Source: Streptomyces alboflavus
GTDB taxonomy: Bacteria > Actinomycetota > Actinomycetes > Streptomycetales > Streptomycetaceae
Length of the DNA: 64,000 nucleotides
Direction: 5' to 3'
NCBI RefSeq assembly: GCF_000716675.1
Contig: NZ_JNXT01000023.1
Location: 62,001-126,000, forward strand
Shown here: positions 58,058 through 64,000 of the stretch, one piece after another
How positions within the stretch are numbered: the first letter of the stretch is position 1
Layout of the letters: each line of letters begins with the position of its first letter
Program-made: the position numbers and the translations under genes
Notes under the pieces: generated by a model
What the model was told of the DNA's origin: nothing
The model's database searches: none
Seen by the model: the letters and a program-made list of their open reading frames with translations, nothing else

Positions 58058-58948
58058 GTGGCTACCGATATCGCGACCGACGTCTTCGAAGAGCACCGGC
58101 CCGTCCTGATGGGCGTCGCCTACCGCATGCTCGGGCGGGTGGCCGACGCCGAGGACGTCGTCCAGGACGCCTGGCTGCGCTGGTCCGCCGGCGAGCGCGA
58201 GGACGTGCGCGAACCACGCGCCTACCTGGTGCGGATCACCACCCGCCTCGCCATCGACCGACTGCGCCACGCCCAGTCGCGCCGCGAGTCGTACGTCGGG
58301 CCCTGGCTGCCCGAGCCGCTGGTCACCGACTTCGGGCCGACCGTGCCCGACACCGCGGAGAAGGCCGTGCTCGCCGACTCCGTGTCGCTCGCCGTGCTCG
58401 TCGTCCTGGAGTCCCTGTCGCCGCTGGAGCGCGCGGTGTTCGTGCTGCGCGAGGCCTTCGGGTTCCCGTACGCGGAGATCGCCGAGACGCTCGACCGCAG
58501 CGAGGCCGCCGTGCGCCAGCTCGCCGGGCGCGCCCGCAAGCACGTGGAGGAGGGGCGCCCGCGCTTCGAGGTCGACCCGGCCGAGCGCCGCGACCTCACC
58601 GAGCGCTTCCTCGCCGCCGCCGTGGACGGCGACCTGGAGGGGCTGATGTCGGTGCTCGCGCCGGACGTCGACCTGGTGGGCGACAGCGGCGGCAAGGCCA
58701 GGGCGCCCCTGCGGGTCGTGACGTCCGCCGACAAGGTGGGCCGCTTCGTCGTGGGCGCGGCGCGCAAGGGCCTCGCGGAGCACGCCGACTTCGAGATCCG
58801 CCACCTGGAGGTCAACGGCGTCCAGTCCGTCCTCTTCTTCGCCGACGGCAAGCCCGACAGCGTCATCCAGCTGGAGATCTCCGACGGACGTATCCAGCGC
58901 GTGTACATCGTGCGGAATCCGGACAAGCTCGGGGGGCTCGGCATCTAG
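58058..58948 (+). CDS. sigJ: ECF sigma factor of the SigJ/ECF41 type
   Basis: 296 residues. Sigma-70 region 2 (EEHRPVLMGVAYRMLGRVADAEDVVQDAWLRW) and region 4 (SPLERAVFVLREAFGFPYAEIAETLDRSEAAVRQL) are followed by a C-terminal SnoaL-like domain. That domain ends with NPDKLGGLG and contains DSGGKARAPLR, the two features that mark group ECF41, where the extension controls activity without an anti-sigma factor. GTG at 58058 follows GGGATGGAG. A GTG at 58022 is in frame but its ribosome site abuts it. Confidence 0.88.
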   Translation: MATDIATDVFEEHRPVLMGVAYRMLGRVADAEDVVQDAWLRWSAGEREDVREPRAYLVRITTRLAIDRLRHAQSRRESYVGPWLPEPLVTDFGPTVPDTAEKAVLADSVSLAVLVVLESLSPLERAVFVLREAFGFPYAEIAETLDRSEAAVRQLAGRARKHVEEGRPRFEVDPAERRDLTERFLAAAVDGDLEGLMSVLAPDVDLVGDSGGKARAPLRVVTSADKVGRFVVGAARKGLAEHADFEIRHLEVNGVQSVLFFADGKPDSVIQLEISDGRIQRVYIVRNPDKLGGLGI

Positions 58949-58968
58949 CCCGCCCCTCCGCGCGAAAC

Positions 58969-58997
58969 AGCCCCCGCCCGTGCACCGGGCGGGGGCT
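58969..58997. terminator. Perfect 12-bp hairpin after the sigma factor gene
   Basis: AGCCCCCGCCCG (58969-58980) and its complement (58986-58997) flank a five-base loop, 21 bases past the sigma factor stop. Confidence 0.75.
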
Positions 58998-59126
58998 GCG
59001 CCGTGTGCGCGCCCGGTGGGGACGTATCGGATTGCGTCACGCCCGCCCGCCAGGTGTCGACCACGCGCGAACAGCGCGTGAATGCTCTGTGGCACCACTT
59101 CACTGCGGGCTGTAACGGACTCAGGA

Positions 59127-59161
59127 TTGGTCTTGACCAAGGGTGAGCGCGGCTCTATCGT
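59127..59161 (+). promoter_or_regulatory. dre-like operator overlapping a promoter
   Basis: TTGGTC-tt-GACCAA (59127-59140) is a perfect dyad closely matching the DasR-responsive element (core TGGTCTAGACCA). The right arm includes TTGACC, a -35, and TATCGT at 59156-59161 is a -10 sixteen bases on. A GntR/DasR-type protein bound here would repress the following gene. Confidence 0.6.
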
Positions 59162-59237
59162 CGCTGAGATAGTGCAGGAACCTTTAATAAACAAGGCGCG
59201 AAAAAGCCGCCTGCGCACGGCGATTGCGGAGGACAGG

Positions 59238-59999
59238 GTGGGGACCACGCAGCTGGAATCGGTGCCGGAGCCGAAGTACTGGCACCTCAAGACCGTGCTC
59301 AGCGAAGCACTGGACTCCGAGTTCGCCGTGGGCGAGATCCTGCCCAACGAACGCGACCTCGCCGCCCGGTTCGGCGTCGCCCGCGCGACGCTGCGCCAGG
59401 CACTGGAGCAGCTCGAGCTGGAAGGACGCCTGCAGCGCCGCCGCGGCGTCGGCACGACCGTCGCCCCGCCCCGCATGGGCGTGGCCGTCGGCTCCGCCCA
59501 GGGCACCTGGCCCGGCGCGGCCGGGGACGCCTGGCAGCCCGCGGACAGCGAGCTGGCGCCCGCGCCCGCCGAGGTGGCCCGAGCCCTGGACATCGACCCG
59601 GACGAGCCGGTGCACGTGGTGCGCCGCACCCGTGTCTCCCACGGCCAGCCCGTGGCCGCCGAGCTGCTGTACGTCCCGGCGGGCTCCGTCCCCGACCTCA
59701 CCGCGATCGACGCCCCCGCGGGCGCCGCACGCGCGCGTGCCGTGCTGCGCGAGCTCGGCCGCCTCGCCCTGGAGGGCCAGGACCGCTCCGTCGAGCTCGG
59801 CTCCGCCCGCGCGGACGACGCCAAGGCCCTGGACCGCCTGCCCGGCGCCCCGGTCCTGGTCGTCACCACGCGCTTCCTCGCCGGCGGGCGCACGGCCGCG
59901 CTCTCCATGGCGACGTACCGCGCGGACACCTGCCGCCTCACCTTCGGCGACCAGGGCGCGGTCGAGATCCACCACGGGCCGGAGCAGCAGGCTTCCTGA
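59238..59999 (+). CDS. GntR/HutC-family regulator (DasR-like)
   Basis: 253 residues. An N-terminal winged helix (PKYWHLKTVLSEAL, GEILPNERDLAARFGVARATLRQALEQLELEGRLQRRRGVGT) is followed by a UTRA effector domain (EVARALDIDPDEPVHVVRRTRV and onward), like DasR, which senses aminosugar phosphates. It is a paralogue type, not certain to share the DasR ligand. The GTG at 59238 has GGAGG five bases upstream; a longer in-frame ORF from 59082 lacks support. A dre-like site stands at the promoter, suggesting autoregulation or DasR control. Confidence 0.88.
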   Translation: MGTTQLESVPEPKYWHLKTVLSEALDSEFAVGEILPNERDLAARFGVARATLRQALEQLELEGRLQRRRGVGTTVAPPRMGVAVGSAQGTWPGAAGDAWQPADSELAPAPAEVARALDIDPDEPVHVVRRTRVSHGQPVAAELLYVPAGSVPDLTAIDAPAGAARARAVLRELGRLALEGQDRSVELGSARADDAKALDRLPGAPVLVVTTRFLAGGRTAALSMATYRADTCRLTFGDQGAVEIHHGPEQQAS

Positions 60000-60013
60000 G
60001 CGGCGTCACAGCG

Positions 60014-60069
60014 GGACGTCACGAAGGCGGGGCCTTCCTTTCGAGGAAGGCCCCGCCTTCGTGACGTCC
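60014..60069. terminator. Perfect 26-bp hairpin with TTCG loop
   Basis: Arms 60014-60039 and 60044-60069 are exactly complementary and the loop is TTCG, an especially stable tetraloop. It lies between the convergent GntR and ROK genes and can terminate both. Confidence 0.85.
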
Positions 60070-60094
60070 GCACGTCTTCCGGCGGCGCCGCACC

Positions 60095-61267
60095 CTACTG
60101 CCGCGCGGTCACCGTGCCCTCCACCGCGAACAGCTCCTCCTCCACGTGGTCGAGCGCGAGCCGCAGCGCGCCCGTCGCCACCGCCGCCTCGCCGAGCATC
60201 GACAGCGTCACCCGGGGCGGCCTCAGGCAGTAGCGGGCCAGCTCCTGGTGCAGCGGCTCCAGGACGCCGTCGAGGCCCGCGGCCCAGCCGCCCACCACGA
60301 CCAGCTCCGGGTCGAGCGCGAGGACCAGCGCGGCCACGTCGTGCACCAGACGGCGGATGAAGCGGTCGACCGCGGCAAGGGCACGCTCGTCGCCCTCACG
60401 CGCGTGCGCGAAGACCTCCGCGACCGCCTGCTCGTCCAGCGGGTGCAGCGGCTCGTCCGTGGTCGAGAGCAGCGTCTCCGGCGTCACCTCGCGGCCCAGC
60501 AGATGCAGCGCGCCGATCTCGCCCGCCGCGCCGCCGTACCCGCGGTGCAGCCGCCCGCCGATCAGCGAACCGGCACCGGGGCTCAGCCCGGCCAGGACGA
60601 ACACCACGTCGTCCGACTCCGTCGCCGCGCCCTTCCAGTGCTCGGCGACCGCCGCCGCGTTCGCGTCGTTCTCCACCAGGACCGGGCACTTGAAGGAGCG
60701 CCGCAGCCGCTCGCCCAGCGGCAGCCCCGTCCAGCCCGGCAGCGCCGTGCTCAGCCGCACCGAACCGTCGGCCTCCACGATCCCCGGGCTGCCGACGCCG
60801 ACGGCGCGCAGCGAGCCGCGTGAGACGCCCGCACGGCGCAGCAGATCGGCGACGGCACCCCGCATCCGCTCCAGGCGCTCGTCGGCGGACGCCGTCTCCG
60901 ACACGTCCTTCGCCGCCGTCCCGAGGATCTTGCCGTCGAGGTCGGACAGCACGGCGGCGACGCGGTGCGGACCGATCTCCAGACCGAGCAGATGTCCCGC
61001 CTCCGCCCGGAACCGGAACTTCCGCGCCGGTCGGCCCTGCCGTCTCGCGCCGCCCTCGCCCGCGTCCGTCTCCACGACGAGCCCGGCCTCGCTGAGCCCC
61101 TCGACCACGCCCTCGACGGTGGGCCGCGAAAGCCCCGTCACCCGGGTGATCTCGGTGAGTGTCGCGAAATCCGCCGCACGCAGCGCGTGCAGCACGACCG
61201 CGGAGTTGATCCGCCGTAGCAGAGAAGGATCTCCGCCGGTCAGCCGCCCCAACGTCCGTCCTTCCAT
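60095..61267 (-). CDS. ROK-family transcriptional regulator
   Basis: 390 residues. A winged helix (about 15-70, LTEITRVTGLSRPTVEGVVEGL) is followed by a ROK sugar-kinase-like domain: GLEIGPHRVAAVLSDLDG, VLVENDANAAAVAEHW and YGGAAGEIGALHLLG. The zinc motif CxCGxxGCxE expected after GHxxxx is absent: the segment reads GALHLLGREVTPETLLSTTDE. It therefore probably works as a NagC/XylR-type regulator rather than a kinase. It faces the DasR-like gene across a strong terminator. Confidence 0.88.
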   Translation of the reverse strand: MEGRTLGRLTGGDPSLLRRINSAVVLHALRAADFATLTEITRVTGLSRPTVEGVVEGLSEAGLVVETDAGEGGARRQGRPARKFRFRAEAGHLLGLEIGPHRVAAVLSDLDGKILGTAAKDVSETASADERLERMRGAVADLLRRAGVSRGSLRAVGVGSPGIVEADGSVRLSTALPGWTGLPLGERLRRSFKCPVLVENDANAAAVAEHWKGAATESDDVVFVLAGLSPGAGSLIGGRLHRGYGGAAGEIGALHLLGREVTPETLLSTTDEPLHPLDEQAVAEVFAHAREGDERALAAVDRFIRRLVHDVAALVLALDPELVVVGGWAAGLDGVLEPLHQELARYCLRPPRVTLSMLGEAAVATGALRLALDHVEEELFAVEGTVTARQ

Positions 61268-61349
61268 CCCATGCGCATGATGGGCGAAGAGTACTCGGAA
61301 GCCACCGATCGGGGCGAGTGCCGATCAGGCCGCCCGGAAGGGGGCCGCT

Positions 61350-62012
61350 TCAGCCCGGCGCGACGAAACCGGACTCGTACGCCGTGATCACCGCCTGGGT
61401 CCGGTCGCGCGCCCCGAGCTTCGCGAGCAGCGAGCTCACATGCGACTTCACGGTCTCGGTGCCGACGACGAGGCGCCCCGCGATCTCCGCGTTCGACAGA
61501 CCGCGCGCCATGAGCCGCAGGACCTCCTCCTCGCGCCCCGTCAGGGCGGCCCGCTCCAGGGCCGCCCTCGCGTCCGGATTGCCCCGCTGCCGCCCGTGGG
61601 AGCCCGCGAGCTCCCGCACCGCCGCCGGGAACAGCAGCGACTCGCCCTCGGCGACGAGGCGCACCGCGTGCACGATCTCCGCGGGCCGCGCGCGCTTCAG
61701 GAGGAAGCCGTCGGCGCCCGCGCGCAGCGCCTCGTACACGTACTCGTCGTTCTCGAAGGTCGTGATGACGACGATCTTGGGCGGGTCGGTGACCGTGCGC
61801 AGGACCGCGCGGGTCGCCTCGATGCCGTCGAGCAGCGGCATCCGCACGTCCATGGCCACCACGTCCGGCCGCAGCTCCCGCACCAGCGGGATCACGGCGG
61901 CGCCGTCCGCGGCCTCCCCGACGACCTCGATGTCGGGCTGCGCCTCCAGGACGGCGCGCAGACCCGCGCGGACGAGGGGCTCGTCGTCGACGAGCAGGAC
62001 GGTGACCGGCAT
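61350..62012 (-). CDS. NarL/LuxR-type response regulator
   Basis: 220 residues. The receiver domain has VLLVDDEPLVRAGL, phospho-acceptor Asp55 in VVAMDVRMPLLDG, and the lysine in FLLKRARP. The C-terminal LuxR helix-turn-helix is LTGREEEVLRLMARGLSNAEIA and following. The ATG at 62012 is supported by TACGCT on the minus strand six bases upstream (leaderless); a GTG at 62030 is in frame. It works with the kinase encoded 73 bases upstream. Confidence 0.92.
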   Translation of the reverse strand: MPVTVLLVDDEPLVRAGLRAVLEAQPDIEVVGEAADGAAVIPLVRELRPDVVAMDVRMPLLDGIEATRAVLRTVTDPPKIVVITTFENDEYVYEALRAGADGFLLKRARPAEIVHAVRLVAEGESLLFPAAVRELAGSHGRQRGNPDARAALERAALTGREEEVLRLMARGLSNAEIAGRLVVGTETVKSHVSSLLAKLGARDRTQAVITAYESGFVAPG

Positions 62013-62066
62013 CCGGTCAGCGTAGATCACGAGCGTTTCCGTACGCCGTCGAGTACCGGAGTAGGC

Positions 62067-62078
62067 CTCTACGTAGAG
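62067..62078. promoter_or_regulatory. 12-bp palindrome between kinase and regulator genes
   Basis: CTCTACGTAGAG is a perfect palindrome in the 73-base gap, upstream of the response regulator promoter. It may be an operator. Confidence 0.35.
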
Positions 62079-62085
62079 CGTGCCG

Positions 62086-63324
62086 TCACGTCAGGGGGAG
62101 TTCGACACGGACCCGCCACTCGCCCTCGTGCGGTCCCGTGTGGGCCCGGCCGCCCAGCAGCGTCGCCCGCTCACGGATCCCGCGCAGGCCGCTGCCGCCG
62201 CGCCCGGTGGGTGCCGCGGGCCCCGACAGGGCGTTGCGCACGTCGAGCGTGAGCAGGCCCTCGTCGGCGGCGACCCGGACGCGTACCGGCACCGGGCCCG
62301 CGTGCCGCAGGACGTTGGTCAGGGACTCCTGGAGCATGCGGTAGCCCTCGCGCGACACAGGGCCGGGCAGCCGGTCCACCGGGCCCGTCACCTCGGCGTC
62401 CACCTTCACGCCCGACGTGCGCGCGGAGTCCAGGAGCCGGTCGGCGTCCACGAGCGTCGGCCGCTGCCGCCCGGGCCGACCGTCCTCGCGCAGCACCCGG
62501 AGCACCCGCTCCAGGTCCTCCAGGGCGTGCCGTCCGGTGTCCTCGATGGCCTCCAGGGCGCGCTCGGTGAACGCCGGGTCGGCGGTGGCCCGGGCGGCGC
62601 CCGCCTGCACCACGGCGACGGTCAGCGCGTGCCCGATGGAGTCGTGCAGTTCGCGGGCGATGCGATTGCGTTCCAGGAGCTGCTCGGTGCGCTCCTCCAG
62701 GGCGGCGAGGCGCTGGGCGGGGGAGGGGCCGAGGAGACGTTCGGCCACGGTGGCCACGAAGTGCCCCACCGCCACCACGAACCCGAGCAAAATCATCAGC
62801 GGCACGGGGACGAGCAGCGCGTCCACCCACCAGGGGCCGTCCGCCAACGCGGGGAAGAACAGCGCAGGATCCGTCGTCCGCTCCTGCGCCGTCGCACCGA
62901 TCAGCGCCAGCGTCTGCCCGATGAGCAGCGTGGACGCGAAGCCCGTCGCGCACCCCGTCTCCATGCGCAGCAGCAGCCAGAGCGCCGTGCGGCACCGCTC
63001 GTTCCAGGAGGCCGACGGCATGACCGAGACACCGGAGTCGACGTGCTCCGCGTCGGACGGGCCCGCCGCCCCGCGCGCGTGGGCGCCGGGAAACAGCATC
63101 AGCCGCGCCTGCAGCCCCTCGGCCCGGCGCAGCGCGGGCAGCAGCCCGGCCACCACCCCCAGGGGGATCGGGAGGACGAAGAACCCCACGAACAGGTCGA
63201 CGGCCCCCGCGTCCGACATCCCGTAGATCGACGCGCACGTCAGCCCGGGAACGGCGCCGAGGAGCACATGCAGCCAACGGGTGTACGTGACCGCGCGGGT
63301 GAGCGGTCGCAGGAAGCGGGGCAT
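62086..63324 (-). CDS. NarL-type sensor histidine kinase
   Basis: 412 residues. Helices near 17-35, 43-65, 118-140 and 165-190 form a membrane sensor. The HisKA_3 dimerisation box is ERNRIARELHDSIGHAL (His227), and the C-terminal ATPase domain ends GRGGSGLRGIRERATLLGG. A hydrophilic loop (about 72-112) separates the helix pairs. It is divergent from an ABC exporter gene, a common layout in which the pair controls that exporter. Confidence 0.9.
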   Translation of the reverse strand: MPRFLRPLTRAVTYTRWLHVLLGAVPGLTCASIYGMSDAGAVDLFVGFFVLPIPLGVVAGLLPALRRAEGLQARLMLFPGAHARGAAGPSDAEHVDSGVSVMPSASWNERCRTALWLLLRMETGCATGFASTLLIGQTLALIGATAQERTTDPALFFPALADGPWWVDALLVPVPLMILLGFVVAVGHFVATVAERLLGPSPAQRLAALEERTEQLLERNRIARELHDSIGHALTVAVVQAGAARATADPAFTERALEAIEDTGRHALEDLERVLRVLREDGRPGRQRPTLVDADRLLDSARTSGVKVDAEVTGPVDRLPGPVSREGYRMLQESLTNVLRHAGPVPVRVRVAADEGLLTLDVRNALSGPAAPTGRGGSGLRGIRERATLLGGRAHTGPHEGEWRVRVELPLT

Positions 63325-63432
63325 GCCGTCATCGTGCCAGCACCCGCGCGGGGCACGGCTCCCCCGTGCGGGGGAGAAGATCTCCCCGGGCGGGGGAGGC
63401 CACGGGCCCGCCCGCACCGCGACGCTGTCCCC

Positions 63433-64000
63433 ATGACCAGCATCGACGTCCAACAGCTCACCAAGGAGTACGGCACCACCCGCGCGGTGGACGACGTGAC
63501 GTTCAGCGTCCGCCCCGGCCAGGTCACCGGCTTCCTCGGCCCCAACGGCGCCGGAAAGTCCACCACGTTGCGCCTCGTCCTCGGCCTCGACCGGCCCACG
63601 TCCGGGACCGCGACCGTCGGCGGACGCCCGTACACGGCGTACGACGAACCGCTCCGCCAGGTCGGCGCCCTGCTCGACGCGCAGGCCGCCCACGGCTCCC
63701 GCACCGCCCGCAGTCACCTGCTCGCGCTCGCCGTGAGCAACCGGATCGCCCCGGCGCGCGTGGACGAGGTCCTGGAGGAGACCGGCCTGGCGGCCGTCGC
63801 GGGGCGCCGCGTGAAGACGTACTCGCTGGGCATGCGGCAGCGCCTGGGGATCGCCGCCGCGCTGCTCGGTGACCCCGCCGTCGTCCTCCTGGACGAGCCG
63901 TCCAACGGGCTCGACCCCGAAGGGATCATCTGGATCCGTGAGTTGATGCGCCGTCTGGCCCGGGAGGGCCGCACCGTCCTGGTGTCCAGCCACCTCATGA
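63433..64000 (+). CDS. ABC transporter ATP-binding protein (cut by window end)
   Basis: The first 189 codons are present and the gene runs off the right edge. Walker A is GPNGAGKSTTLRLVLG, the signature is YSLGMRQRLGIAAALL and Walker B is VVLLDEPSNGLDP, followed by the H-loop SSHLM. The short N-terminus and signature place it with the BcrA/DrrA-like exporters of antibiotics or peptides. A permease gene is expected next, outside the window. The divergent two-component system is its likely regulator. Confidence 0.9.
   Translation, partial: MTSIDVQQLTKEYGTTRAVDDVTFSVRPGQVTGFLGPNGAGKSTTLRLVLGLDRPTSGTATVGGRPYTAYDEPLRQVGALLDAQAAHGSRTARSHLLALAVSNRIAPARVDEVLEETGLAAVAGRRVKTYSLGMRQRLGIAAALLGDPAVVLLDEPSNGLDPEGIIWIRELMRRLAREGRTVLVSSHLM

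Noticed and set aside
59082..59237. 52-residue N-terminal extension of the GntR regulator
   Set aside because: It would place the start before the dre-like operator and promoter; the GTG at 59238 has a proper ribosome site and gives the normal family length.
1..64000. tRNA, rRNA, insertion sequence, prophage or attachment site
   Set aside because: I looked for typical motifs (T-loop GTTCGA contexts, transposase or integrase motifs, terminal repeats with target duplications) and found none I could support.

Overview
The window is about 73% G+C with a Streptomyces-like gene set: GTG/TTG starts, Gly/Ala/Pro-rich tails, a streptophobe-family membrane protein, DUF6234- and DUF6777-type proteins, twin-arginine PhoD, an FHA-ABC/kinase cassette and many paired regulators. 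It reads as ordinary chromosome. I see no transposase, integrase, phage gene, CRISPR array, tRNA or rRNA. I annotate 58 coding features: a gene cut by the left edge, an ABC ATPase cut by the right edge, one doubtful small ORF, and 55 others.

Layout. 1-8.6 kb: Q/P-rich membrane protein (partial), hotdog thioesterase, small membrane protein, lipoprotein, secreted type-B carboxylesterase, DedA protein, then an overlapping pair of secreted serine hydrolases (class-C penicillin-binding type and tripeptidyl-aminopeptidase-like). 8.7-14 kb: gamma-carbonic anhydrase, hexapeptide acyltransferase, a divergent EamA exporter / XRE-cupin regulator pair with palindromic operators, a YbaK-type deacylase, and a VOC-CaiB pair. 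14-17.2 kb: an overlapping acyltransferase pair resembling OlsB/OlsA (ornithine lipid synthesis) followed by a beta-propeller phytase. Both units have PHO-box-like repeats upstream, as does phoD at 55.2-56.8 kb. 17.2-27 kb: an envelope/redox neighbourhood holding a multi-TM protein, a cytochrome-b-like/molybdopterin fusion with a membrane partner, a tightly overlapping GT2-DUF2064-methyltransferase operon, a two-component pair whose response regulator has a long repeat tail, a 26-bp minisatellite of about ten units, and a sugar-nucleotide epimerase with a Cys/His insert.

27-35.7 kb: a TrmB/LuxR-type regulator, small membrane proteins, a CoA-binding protein, TerD, BlaI with an M56 metallopeptidase, TerB, a TenA-like protein, a phosphopantetheinyl transferase and a YigZ protein. 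Near-identical BlaI-type palindromes sit in front of both terD and the terB-like gene, suggesting a BlaI/M56-controlled Ter response. 35.7-47.4 kb: a three-gene FHA-FHA-ABC transporter / SH3-like repeat protein / Ser-Thr kinase unit, streptophobe and DUF6777 proteins, and sbcD-sbcC. 47.4-58 kb: Lrp/AsnC regulator divergent from a rhodanese, NTF2-like protein, SDR, DUF885 protein, a TetR/reductase pair sharing one operator sequence, an ACT-GNAT membrane protein, phoD and an alpha/beta hydrolase. 58-64 kb: an ECF41/SigJ-type sigma factor, a DasR-like GntR regulator with a dre-like site, a ROK regulator lacking the zinc cysteines, a NarL-type two-component system and the start of an ABC exporter.

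Recurring themes are probable leaderless transcripts (a -10 hexamer 6-7 bases before the start codon), strong hairpins between convergent genes, and short exact-period tandem repeats (10, 15, 26, 27 and 36 bp). All functions are inferred from sequence reading alone; no database search was run.
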